Source: Lachnospiraceae bacterium
GTDB lineage: Bacteria > Bacillota > Clostridia > Lachnospirales > Lachnospiraceae
Assembly: GCA_017399685.1 (NCBI GenBank)
Contig: JAFQBM010000003.1
Location: 1-64,000, forward strand
Direction of reading: 5' to 3'
Length of the DNA: 64,000 nt
The first letter of the stretch is position 1, and every line of letters begins with the position of its first letter. The notes under the pieces are model-generated. The model was given only the letters and a program-made list of their open reading frames with translations, was not told the DNA's origin and ran no database searches. The translations under genes were made by a program, and so were the position numbers. Positions 32,456-40,338 of this stretch are shown piece by piece.

Positions 32456-32489
32456 TCAGGTTGAATTTATTTGGAAAGAGAGGAACTAT

Positions 32490-33956
32490 ATGAGTAAAAC
32501 TACAGAAAAATCCCGCGATAATTTTTATGCATTGACCTGTCATACGGTGATGGCAGTGATTCTGATTGTAGCCTATGCAATTGAAACCTTTGTAAAACAT
32601 AGTCGTGAGCCTTGGTACTTACTTGTTACCATTATAACTGGAGCTGTTCCGGTTATAGTGGAACAGATTCTTTACAGGAAGGATAAGGAGTCCAAAGCAT
32701 TAAAACATTGGTTGATGTATGGATTTTTGATTTTCTATGGATTCTTGTTGTTCACAGCACATAATTCTGTTACCTTTACCTATATTATTCTTATAGTAAT
32801 GGTGATATCCGTATTTAATGATAAGAAATATGCCATACAAATGAACGTCATTGTTGTAGTATTAAATGTGATACAGGTAGCAATAGGTGCCAGTACTGGT
32901 ACCATGGGGTATGTGAATAGTGCAAGTGCAGAAATTCAGATTATTTTGTTGGTTTTAATGGGTATCTTTTCTGTGACATTGTCAGCTGTATTAAATAAAA
33001 ATAGTCAGCAGAAACTAGAGGCGGTAAAAGAAGAACAAAATAAGTCAGAAGAAATGTATCAAAAGACCATTGCCATTGTGGCGAAGATGACAGAGAATAT
33101 TGATAATATATATGGTAAATTAGAGGAGTTAACAAAGACTTCAGAATATACCAAAAATGCCATGGAAGACGTATCACAAGGTTCCAATGATACTGCGGAA
33201 GCAGTTCAGAATCAGTTGCTTCAAACACAAAGTATTCAAGGCTTTTTAAAGGAAGTAGATAGTGCAACGGATATTTTGTCGGAAGAAATGCAGAATACAA
33301 CAGGTCAAATAGAAAATGGAAGCAAAAATATGGACAGGATGGTTCGTAGTGTAAATGAATCTGTTTTATTAGGAAGTGAAGCAACTGTCCAACTGGAAAA
33401 ATTGGATGAAAAGATGAATGAAATGAGTTCCATTATTGAAATCATCAATGGAATCACGGAAGAGACATCACTTTTAGCACTGAATGCGAGCATTGAAGCG
33501 GCGAGAGCGGGAGAAGCAGGAAAAGGATTTGCAGTAGTTGCAAATGAGATTGCCAGTATGTCAAAGCAAACCTCAGATGCTACGGTACACATTACCGGTT
33601 TGGTAGAAAATGTAACGGAGGCTATTTCAGGGGTAGTAGAATTTGTACAAAATATCATACAGAATATTAATTATGAAAAAGAAATGACCGTTTCTACAGA
33701 AAAGAGCTTTTTGGAAATAACGGATAGCTCAGAAATTATGAATGGAAAGATTTCGAAATTAACGCAGATTCTGAATGAGTTGGTAAAGGCGAATGTAGAT
33801 ATTATTGATTCGATTCAGATTATATCCGGTATTTCAGAAGAAGTTTCCGCACATGCAGGAGAAACGTTAAATATGGAAGAAGAAAATGCCCAAACTGTTC
33901 AGGCTGTTTGGAAACTGATAGGAGAGTTGAAGGAATTAACGGAGCAGCTTTCATAG
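32490..33956 (+). CDS. methyl-accepting chemotaxis protein, membrane-embedded sensor
   Basis: The 488-residue receptor has six closely spaced N-terminal membrane helices (about 13-180) and no periplasmic domain, then a cytoplasmic coiled-coil with the hairpin tip [37 protein letters not shown] (about 335-370), the conserved CheA/CheW contact region. It should sense from within the membrane or from the cytoplasm. ATG 32490 follows GAGAGG; an in-frame reading 15 codons longer has no ribosome site. No HAMP domain is evident. Single-gene unit. Confidence 0.93.
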   Translation: MSKTTEKSRDNFYALTCHTVMAVILIVAYAIETFVKHSREPWYLLVTIITGAVPVIVEQILYRKDKESKALKHWLMYGFLIFYGFLLFTAHNSVTFTYIILIVMVISVFNDKKYAIQMNVIVVVLNVIQVAIGASTGTMGYVNSASAEIQIILLVLMGIFSVTLSAVLNKNSQQKLEAVKEEQNKSEEMYQKTIAIVAKMTENIDNIYGKLEELTKTSEYTKNAMEDVSQGSNDTAEAVQNQLLQTQSIQGFLKEVDSATDILSEEMQNTTGQIENGSKNMDRMVRSVNESVLLGSEATVQLEKLDEKMNEMSSIIEIINGITEETSLLALNASIEAARAGEAGKGFAVVANEIASMSKQTSDATVHITGLVENVTEAISGVVEFVQNIIQNINYEKEMTVSTEKSFLEITDSSEIMNGKISKLTQILNELVKANVDIIDSIQIISGISEEVSAHAGETLNMEEENAQTVQAVWKLIGELKELTEQLS

Positions 33957-33968
33957 GGATTTTCTTTC

Positions 33969-33997
33969 TTGAATCATACCTTGTTTTATGATACAAT
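33969..33997 (+). promoter_or_regulatory. promoter of the carbamoyltransferase gene
   Basis: TTGAAT (33969-33974), 17 bases, TACAAT (33992-33997), 38 bases before the start codon. Confidence 0.7.
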
Positions 33998-34035
33998 GGA
34001 AATCTATTATTTCAAAAGAAGGGATTTGACGAATC

Positions 34036-34992
34036 ATGAGAAACTTATTGGATTTTAGAAACTATACACCTGCCGAGATAGAAGTATTGTTAGATAGGGC
34101 AGCTGCGATTAAGGCAAATCCGGAAAAATTTAAGGATATCCTTGCAGGGAAGAAACTTTATATGTTGTTTGAAAAAACGTCCACTCGTACTTTCTTATCC
34201 TTTTCTACAGGTATGACAGAATTAGGTGGAACTTATTATAATCAGTTATGGGAACAAAGTAACTTTGTATTAGGAGATACCATTTCTGAACTTAAATATG
34301 TTGGAAGAAATGTTGATATCATCATGGCCAGATTAAAGAGAAATGAAATGGTAGAACTTATGGGTAAAAATACTACCGTACCATTTATCAATGGCTGCGA
34401 TAACAGCTTCCATCCATGTCAGGCATTGGCTGATTTATTAAAAGTAAAAGAACAGTTTGGAACTCTGGCAGTAAACTTCTTATACATAGGTGCAAAAAAT
34501 AACGTATTAAACTCTTTGGTAGATTCTCTTCCAAGACTAGGCGGTAAATTATACAGCCTTACTCCAATTGTAAACGATACCGGAGTATCGGAAGAATTCT
34601 ACGAAAAAGCAAAAGAAACAGGTAATTACATTGAAATTGACCCTTCTGTTTCCATGGAAGAATTAAAGAAAATCGTAAAAGACATGGATGTATTATACAC
34701 AGATACCTGGGTTGATATGGAATTCTTTAATAATCCTGCCTTTGCAAAACAAAAAGAAGAAACCATTGCAAAGATGATGCCATACCAGATTAACGATGAG
34801 TTATTAGAAGGAAGTAAGGCAATTGTTCTTCATGACATGCCAATGCACATTGGTTATGAAATCTCCCCAAGCGTGGTAGATAAGAATTTAGACCATATCT
34901 TAGACCAGGCAGAAAACAGAAGACATGTAGAAAAAGCAGTTATGGTTACTTTGTTGGAAGACGAACATACAAAGAAGTATTTTGAAAATTAA
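34036..34992 (+). CDS. aspartate/ornithine carbamoyltransferase family protein, atypical active site
   Basis: The 318-residue protein has the carbamoyl-phosphate-binding S-T-R-T-F (49-53) and HPCQALADL, so the N-terminal half is a true carbamoyltransferase. The ornithine side differs: the usual D-x-W-x-S-M-G loop reads DTWVDM (223-228) followed by E-F-F, and the HCLP motif, whose Cys contacts ornithine, reads HDMP (266-269). The acceptor may therefore not be ornithine. No arginine biosynthesis or arginine deiminase genes are adjacent. It has its own promoter and a hairpin after the gene. It would probably be annotated as ornithine carbamoyltransferase by similarity. Confidence 0.82.
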   Translation: MRNLLDFRNYTPAEIEVLLDRAAAIKANPEKFKDILAGKKLYMLFEKTSTRTFLSFSTGMTELGGTYYNQLWEQSNFVLGDTISELKYVGRNVDIIMARLKRNEMVELMGKNTTVPFINGCDNSFHPCQALADLLKVKEQFGTLAVNFLYIGAKNNVLNSLVDSLPRLGGKLYSLTPIVNDTGVSEEFYEKAKETGNYIEIDPSVSMEELKKIVKDMDVLYTDTWVDMEFFNNPAFAKQKEETIAKMMPYQINDELLEGSKAIVLHDMPMHIGYEISPSVVDKNLDHILDQAENRRHVEKAVMVTLLEDEHTKKYFEN

Positions 34993-34999
34993 TCTTTAG

Positions 35000-35048
35000 A
35001 ATTCAGAGCCGGAAAGGAAGAAACAAAGTGCCTCATGGCTCTGAATTA
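35000..35048 (+). terminator. hairpin between carbamoyltransferase and AEC transporter
   Basis: AATTCAGAGCC (35000-35010) pairs perfectly with GGCTCTGAATT (35038-35048); the tail ATTATATTATA is AT-rich without a T run. It could terminate or attenuate transcription into the next gene. Confidence 0.6.
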
Positions 35049-35076
35049 TTATATTATAGAAAAAGAAGTGTTAAAA

Positions 35077-36021
35077 ATGAGTAATTTTATCTATGCATTA
35101 AATGCGACCATTCCTGTGTTTTTTGTGATTCTCTTAGGAGGACTTTTTAAACAATGGAATCTGATCAACGAAGAATTTACGAAAGTAGCAAATAAACTGG
35201 TATTTCAGGTGTGTCTTCCGGTGCTTTTGTTTCAGGATATCGCAAGTTCCAATATCAGAGAAGATTTTGACATTCGATTTTCTTTGTACTGTATGATTGT
35301 AACTACCCTTTGTTTCTTTGGTATTTGGGGATTTGCGGAGCTTGTTTTTAAGGACAAGAGTGTAATCGGTGCTTTCGTTCAAGGTTCGTTTCGGAGTTCC
35401 GTTGCCATTTTGGGGCTGGCATTTGTGAAAAACGTGTATTCTGATGTGGGTATGACACCATTGATGCTTGTGTCCTGTGTGCCGCTTTATAATATTTATT
35501 CGGTGATTGTACTGACTTTTCGTTCCAGTGAGAAGATAGAAGGAGCGAATCCCATTAAGACAGCGGCAAAGAATATTATAAAAAATCCTATTATTATTGC
35601 TATTTTCTTAGGGATTCCCTTTGCTTTGCTTGATGTGGAATTTCCACAGATTGTAACGAAAACCATGGGAAGCATTTCCTGTCTTGCAAGTCCTCTGGCT
35701 TTGCTTGCCATAGGAGCAGGATTTGAGGGAAAAGCTGCGATAAAGAAGCTGAAACCGACCTTGATTGGAAGCAGCATGAAACTAATCATTCAACCATTGG
35801 TCTTTCTTCCCATTGCGGTTTGGATGGGATTTCGGAATCAGGAACTAATGGCAATCCTGATTATGCTTGGTTCCCCTACCACATCCACCAGTTTTATTAT
35901 GGCAAAACAAATGAAAAATGATTCTATATTATCTGCCAGCATTGTGGTAGTGACCACATTGGTTTCCGCGGTTTCACTTACACTCTGGATATATGTATTA
36001 AAGGGGTTGTCGCTACTGTGA
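35077..36021 (+). CDS. AEC-family auxin-efflux-carrier-like transporter
   Basis: The 314-residue integral membrane protein has ten predicted helices in two halves, opening with FIYALNATIPVFFVILLGGL and containing the mid-protein NPIIIAIFLGIPFAL typical of the AEC (MdcF/YwkB) family. Members move organic acids such as malate or malonate, mostly outward; the substrate here is unknown. I choose ATG 35077. An in-frame ATG at 35035 lies inside the preceding hairpin. The ribosome site is weak (AAAGAAG). A shared bidirectional terminator follows, separating it from folA on the other strand. Confidence 0.88.
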   Translation: MSNFIYALNATIPVFFVILLGGLFKQWNLINEEFTKVANKLVFQVCLPVLLFQDIASSNIREDFDIRFSLYCMIVTTLCFFGIWGFAELVFKDKSVIGAFVQGSFRSSVAILGLAFVKNVYSDVGMTPLMLVSCVPLYNIYSVIVLTFRSSEKIEGANPIKTAAKNIIKNPIIIAIFLGIPFALLDVEFPQIVTKTMGSISCLASPLALLAIGAGFEGKAAIKKLKPTLIGSSMKLIIQPLVFLPIAVWMGFRNQELMAILIMLGSPTTSTSFIMAKQMKNDSILSASIVVVTTLVSAVSLTLWIYVLKGLSLL

Positions 36022-36067
36022 CAAGGCCCTTGATTCATAGGAATGATTCATGGATTTTATCAAAATA

Positions 36068-36103
36068 ATGGCGATACAAGTTTCTTTGTATCGCCATATT
36101 TTT
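36068..36103. terminator. bidirectional terminator between AEC gene and folA
   Basis: A perfect 12 bp stem ATGGCGATACAA/TTGTATCGCCAT (36068-36079, 36086-36097) is followed by a T-rich run on the plus strand. Confidence 0.9.
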
Positions 36104-36121
36104 ATTATGCTGAAGCCGTTC

Positions 36122-36616
36122 TTAAGCTTTCTTTCGTTCATACTTATAAAAAGTATATTCTAAATCAAAATAGGTATGTTCATCGCTGTCAGCCACGATT
36201 TCCCATTCCGGCATCTTGTCGAGATTCGGAAAATAAGCATCTGCTTCATATTCATAATTGATTTTCGTTACATGAGCCACATCGCAATATGGCAGTAACT
36301 GTTCATAAATGGATTGTCCGCCAATCACAAAGATTTCTCTGTCTTTATAATCCCTTAAGACTTCCAATAACTCTTCCACAGAATGAACGATGACCGCATC
36401 TTTTGCCTGATAATTCTCATTCTTAGTTAATACAATATTTATGCGGTTTGGAAGAGGAATCTTATTTGGAAAACTCTCCAAAGTCTTTCTTCCCATAACC
36501 ACAACATGATTGGTGGTAGTCTGACGGAAGAATTTCTGGTCTTCCGGAATTCTTACCAGTAAACTGTTGTTTTTTCCAATAGCCCAGTTATTATCCACTG
36601 CAACGATTAAATTCAT
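36122..36616 (-). CDS. folA: dihydrofolate reductase
   Basis: The 164-residue enzyme reduces dihydrofolate to tetrahydrofolate with NADPH. It shows the family start MNLIVAVDNNWAIGKNNSLL, the substrate Asp/Glu region IPEDQKFFRQTT, the cofactor motif VVMGRKTLESFP and FVIGGQSIYEQLLP. AAAGGAG precedes the ATG. It is the last gene of the mecA-thyA-folA run on the minus strand, 60 bases after thyA. ThyA turns methylene-tetrahydrofolate into dihydrofolate and FolA recycles it, so the pairing is functional. Confidence 0.96.
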   Translation of the reverse strand: MNLIVAVDNNWAIGKNNSLLVRIPEDQKFFRQTTTNHVVVMGRKTLESFPNKIPLPNRINIVLTKNENYQAKDAVIVHSVEELLEVLRDYKDREIFVIGGQSIYEQLLPYCDVAHVTKINYEYEADAYFPNLDKMPEWEIVADSDEHTYFDLEYTFYKYERKKA

Positions 36617-36676
36617 GGTCTTTCTCCTTTGCTTTTTTCCTCACTTTCAAAATCTATCGTTTCGTACATACCAACT

Positions 36677-37507
36677 TTAAATTGCGATTGGTATGTTTTT
36701 AATCTGTTCTCCGGTCTGATAGTTTTCGATGGTAAAATCATCCAGAGTAAAATCGTAGAAATTCTTAATGTCCGGATTCATGGAAAATTTCGGTGCAGGA
36801 TAGGTAGGACGTTCAATTAATTCCTTTATGATTGGTATGTGACGGTCGTAAATATGGGCATCTGCGATAACATGTACCAGTTCTCCCGGTACGAGGCCAC
36901 TAACCTGTGCCAGCATATGAACCAAAACAGCATATTGCACCACATTCCAGTTATTAGCTGCAAGGATGTCCTGGGAACGCTGGTTTAAAATGGCATTCAG
37001 TTTATTCCCCGTAACATTAAAGGTCATGCTGTAGGCGCAAGGATAAAGATTCATTTCGTGTAAATCCTGATGTACATAGATGTTTGTCATAATACGACGG
37101 CTGTAAGGATTATTCTTTAAATCATAAATAACCCGGTCTACCTGATCCATTTCGCCTTCTTTGTATTTATGTTTTACTCCCATCTGGTATCCATAGGCCT
37201 TACCAATGGAACCATCTTCGTCGGCCCAGGAATCCCAGATGTGGCTTTTTAAATCATTTACATTGTTGGATTTTTTCTGCCAAATCCAAAGCAGTTCGTC
37301 AATGGCAGATTTAATATAGGTTTTGCGTAATGTAATAGCTGGAAATTCCTTGGATAAATCATAACGGTTTACTACACCAAAACGCTTAATGGTATATGCA
37401 TAGGTTCCGTCTTCCCATTTAGGACGTACCTTTTCTCCCTCTGTGCTGACACCGTTTTCGATAATATCTTTGCACATATTTATAAAAAGCTGATCTGCGT
37501 AACTCAT
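36677..37507 (-). CDS. thyA: thymidylate synthase
   Basis: The 276-residue classical thymidylate synthase makes dTMP from dUMP using methylene-tetrahydrofolate. Visible are the catalytic Cys in NLYPCAYSMTF, the phosphate-binding Arg pair in YSRRIM, QRSQDILAANNWNVVQYA for dUMP binding, and HVIADAHIYDRH. The active-site context Y-P-C-A-Y differs from the common P-P-C-H, a divergence seen in some Clostridial enzymes; the nucleophile is intact. It lies between mecA (45 bases upstream) and folA. Confidence 0.96.
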   Translation of the reverse strand: MSYADQLFINMCKDIIENGVSTEGEKVRPKWEDGTYAYTIKRFGVVNRYDLSKEFPAITLRKTYIKSAIDELLWIWQKKSNNVNDLKSHIWDSWADEDGSIGKAYGYQMGVKHKYKEGEMDQVDRVIYDLKNNPYSRRIMTNIYVHQDLHEMNLYPCAYSMTFNVTGNKLNAILNQRSQDILAANNWNVVQYAVLVHMLAQVSGLVPGELVHVIADAHIYDRHIPIIKELIERPTYPAPKFSMNPDIKNFYDFTLDDFTIENYQTGEQIKNIPIAI

Positions 37508-37552
37508 TGCACTTTTCCTCTCTTCTGTTAATTTCTTTCAGACTTTGTAGTC

Positions 37553-38389
37553 TTAAGTCAGCTTAGACAATACATTGATTGCACATTGTGAGAGCATCAG
37601 GGTGAAATGCTCGTTATAATAAGAAAGTGTACCAAAGGATGTAGTTTCTAATTTACCATATTCACATAAAACATGGATGTAGTGGTGATAACGGTTAGAA
37701 TCCTGATTTCCGCGATATATTACCAGATAGTAGGTAGAAGTAGCAGGATTCTTATATAACATACTGTCTCCCGGGTAGCCTGCACCAAGAGAATGGGCAG
37801 CCTTAATTAAAACATTAAAATTGGTAAAGGAAATTACATGGAACAGCCGTTTTAATGCTTTTTCTTCCTCTTTCTTTTCTTTTAGGGTCTGAATAAAAGG
37901 AGTATGAGACAGAGTTTCCTTTAAAGGAACAAAGTCATTTAAGTTTACCGGATTTACAGAAGCATCTAAGACATTCATTAAATCCAGAACGGTACGGTCG
38001 TCATTTAAGAGATTGGATTCTAAAAAGTAAGCCTCATCCTCTTCTTCGTCCTCCTCATCCTCTTCCATATCGTCATAATCTGAAAAATATTCATCCGGGT
38101 CTGCAGAACTGAATCTGGAAAAACGGGTATCTAACTCATCCGGTTCATCCACCTTCGTAACAATGAGTACCAGACAATCTGGAGAAATAGGAATCGCTTC
38201 AATCATAAGAGGAGTGTCTTGCACCTCAAAACCTAATTCGTTTGAGGCTTTCTGCATCATATCGCTGAAAAGAGCCCTTGCTTTTTGACTGCCATATGCC
38301 AGTTCGCTTAAGAGAAGGTTACGGTCAGCAAGGTCAGCACGATTTAGGATACAGCGTATTTGCTTATCATTTATTTTTTCTATCTTCAT
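37553..38389 (-). CDS. mecA: adaptor protein MecA
   Basis: The 278-residue protein has the MecA N-terminal substrate-binding domain (MKIEKINDKQIRCILNRADL..., about 1-90), a very acidic linker (about 100-130, poly D/E), and the C-terminal ClpC-binding domain (about 180-278, with FTNFNVLIKAAHSL and YRGNQ). MecA delivers target proteins to ClpC/ClpP for degradation and is best known from competence control in B. subtilis. It is first in the minus-strand run with thyA and folA. A GGAAGTG ribosome site precedes the ATG. Confidence 0.93.
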   Translation of the reverse strand: MKIEKINDKQIRCILNRADLADRNLLLSELAYGSQKARALFSDMMQKASNELGFEVQDTPLMIEAIPISPDCLVLIVTKVDEPDELDTRFSRFSSADPDEYFSDYDDMEEDEEDEEEDEAYFLESNLLNDDRTVLDLMNVLDASVNPVNLNDFVPLKETLSHTPFIQTLKEKKEEEKALKRLFHVISFTNFNVLIKAAHSLGAGYPGDSMLYKNPATSTYYLVIYRGNQDSNRYHHYIHVLCEYGKLETTSFGTLSYYNEHFTLMLSQCAINVLSKLT

Positions 38390-38520
38390 AGAATCACTTC
38401 CTTTTATAATAAGATGATTTTCTTCCCATACATTTTAACATAATTTCTAACGAATAGGAAGATAAAAGTCGAATGCTCTTGAGAAGGAAACAAACGATGA
38501 CATAAAATTCAAAAAAGTAC

Positions 38521-38549
38521 TTGAAAATTGTTTTGGATTGTAGTAAAAT
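38521..38549 (+). promoter_or_regulatory. consensus promoter without a following gene
   Basis: TTGAAA (38521-38526), exactly 17 bases, TAAAAT (38544-38549). It points into a 700-base region with no credible gene, so it probably drives a non-coding RNA. Confidence 0.6.
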
Positions 38550-38555
38550 ACAAAA

Positions 38556-38735
38556 CAAGAGATGGTTCCCTTAGGAAAGGGGATGATACTATTATTCTAT
38601 GACAGTTTTGTGTCTGACGTTTCAGATTTATCTTGGTAAATTCAAAATTTGGAATTTACTCATTTCATAATCATAACTCACAAATTAACCTCGATGATTC
38701 CTGTTGGGAATAATCTCGGGGAAGTTTCCCATATT
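38556..38735 (+). ncRNA. candidate structured non-coding RNA
   Basis: A transcript from the promoter at 38521-38549 would begin near 38556. ATGGTTCCC (38562-38570) can pair with GGGGAA...CCCAT (38718-38732) as a closing stem with a small bulge. Inside are TAAATTC/GAATTTA near 38635-38660 and a strong hairpin CCTCGATGATTCC-tgtt-GGGAATAATCTCGGGG (38689-38721). The size (about 180 nt) and closed-rod outline would fit a 6S-like RNA, but I cannot confirm that from sequence. No open frame of note occupies it. Confidence 0.4.
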
Positions 38736-38739
38736 ACCT

Positions 38740-39288
38740 TAATAAAAACATCATAAAAGATAAAAAGTGAACATAAAAAAGGGAATTATCTCATCATAAA
38801 TTCACAGTTAGAATGTGAAAACGTCTTTGTATTCATTTACACTTATTTTAAAAGAAAGGAAAATAAGCTACATATCATTTTGGGTATCTTTTGCCCTGAC
38901 ATACAGCATGTCCTTATGAAAGAAACCTTTCTTTTTCTGGGAAACCTTAGGATTTCCTAAGATACAAAAAGGAACACATAACTGTCATAAAAACAAATGG
39001 CATGGTAGTAAGGCTGCCTTTTTTGAAAAGTTGCTATTGTCGTCTGTACTTGGCTTTACACATATACTAAACGGAGACAGAAGGCAGCCTGTACCTCTTT
39101 TAAGGATAGGAAGTATTCTATCAGACCACCACAAACAAAATACGATAAAACGGTATAAAAGGCAGGAGTCATCTTGCCTTTTATTGCTTTATGATACTAT
39201 GAATTGCTGCCTCCTATATTTTGGGGTGTCATAAAGTCAAAAAGATTTTTTTGCGGGCAGAAATACTTTTTGACTTTTGACACTTGTA
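38740..39288. other. non-coding region with hairpins
   Basis: I see no credible gene here; the frame at 39031-39234 lacks a ribosome site and crosses hairpins. AAGGCTGCCTT (39010-39020) pairs with AAGGCAGCCT (39081-39090), extended by GGTA/TACC, forming a roughly 90-base hairpin. AAAAGGCA/TGCCTTTT (39157-39164, 39175-39182) is a terminator-like stem. A second small RNA is possible between them. Confidence 0.5.
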
Positions 39289-40053
39289 TCATTCAGATTC
39301 TTTCTCTTCGTAATATCGGTCAATTCCATTTTTTATACTAAGTGCCAGACTTTCTTGGTAGGAAAGAAGACAGAGTTTAGCAGCTTCTTCTGGATTAGAT
39401 AAAAAACCGCACTCTACAATTACTACAGTAGGAGTAGCATTTTTCAGGATATAATAAGTCTGGTCGCTTTTTATGGTACGGGTGTTGGAAGGGTCACTTC
39501 CGGCAATTAATTCCTCCTGCAGACAGGTGGCTAAAAGCTTTCCATCTTCACTTCCGGCATGATAAAAAACCTGTGCTCCCTTGGCACTTTGGCTTTGAAA
39601 ACTGTTTTGGTGAATGAGGATAGCGATGTCACAGGAACTTTCATTGATTAATTTTACCCTGTTTTTTAAATCAGAAGTTTTTTTATTGCTGACGCCTTCA
39701 TCTGAAAGCATGGTGTCAGTATCACGGGTTAAAATGACCGTATAATCTTCCTCCAAAAGTTCTTTTAAAATGAGTACGATAGATAAATTCAAGTCTTTTT
39801 CTAATTCTCCATTTACTCCCACTTTTCCAGGGTCATCTCCGCCATGACCGGCATCCAGCACAATGACAGGCTTGTTTTTGTTCTGGTTGCTGGCAGGAAA
39901 AACAAAAGATTGTTTTAATATTCCCACAAGAAATAAAATCATACAAAACAAAAGAAAGGAATAACTAAGATATTTTTTCTTGTGTTGTGGGAGAATATTG
40001 GAAAACCAGGAAAAGAGATTCGTCTCAATTAATTTGGAGAATTTATTTTTCAT
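39289..40053 (-). CDS. cwlD: N-acetylmuramoyl-L-alanine amidase, CwlD-like
   Basis: The 254-residue protein has one N-terminal membrane helix (about 28-48) and a zinc amidase domain (Amidase_3): DAGHGGDDPG with the first His, Glu in ELEKDLNLSI, His in AILIHQNSF and the catalytic Glu in VIVECGFLSNPEEA. It cleaves the amide between muramic acid and the peptide in peptidoglycan. Length, single anchor and lack of cell-wall-binding repeats match CwlD, which makes muramic lactam in spore cortex (family knowledge); the assignment implies spore formation but is not proof. AGAGG precedes the ATG. Confidence 0.85.
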   Translation of the reverse strand: MKNKFSKLIETNLFSWFSNILPQHKKKYLSYSFLLFCMILFLVGILKQSFVFPASNQNKNKPVIVLDAGHGGDDPGKVGVNGELEKDLNLSIVLILKELLEEDYTVILTRDTDTMLSDEGVSNKKTSDLKNRVKLINESSCDIAILIHQNSFQSQSAKGAQVFYHAGSEDGKLLATCLQEELIAGSDPSNTRTIKSDQTYYILKNATPTVVIVECGFLSNPEEAAKLCLLSYQESLALSIKNGIDRYYEEKESE

Positions 40054-40206
40054 AGGATTGCCTCTAAATAAAAAGCAATGGTTTTTATTATTATATTCAG
40101 AATCGAAAAAAATAGAAGTGGGACTTTACCGAAATAATGGGAAAAGTAAAAGAAATATGTTTTAATTTTAGAAAAGAAGTGTTATACTGATAAGAAGGCA
40201 AATAGT

Positions 40207-40237
40207 TATTGTTCGAACAGTAACGGTTAATATGATT
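40207..40237 (+). promoter_or_regulatory. palindrome overlapping a promoter upstream of the Sua5 fusion gene
   Basis: TTATTGTTCGAACAGTAA (40207-40224) is a near-perfect palindrome centred on TTCGAA. It covers TTGTTC (40210-40215), which with TATGAT (40232-40237, 16-base spacer) makes a plausible promoter. The operator would compete with polymerase; no ligand is known. Confidence 0.45.
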
Positions 40238-40338
40238 TGAAATCTGATGAAAGTGGAGCGTAGACTTAAAAAATAGGGAATGCGTACCATTTCCAGGTGT
40301 CTGGACATATTTATGAAGGAAACAGTGATGAGGTATTT

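Noticed and set aside
39031-39234. 67-codon open frame in the gene-free stretch
   Set aside because: No ribosome site; it crosses two hairpins, and its composition does not look like coding sequence.
40207-40224. LexA (SOS) box at the TTCGAA palindrome
   Set aside because: It lacks the GAAC-N4-GTTC spacing of Firmicute LexA sites; I list it only as an unassigned palindrome.
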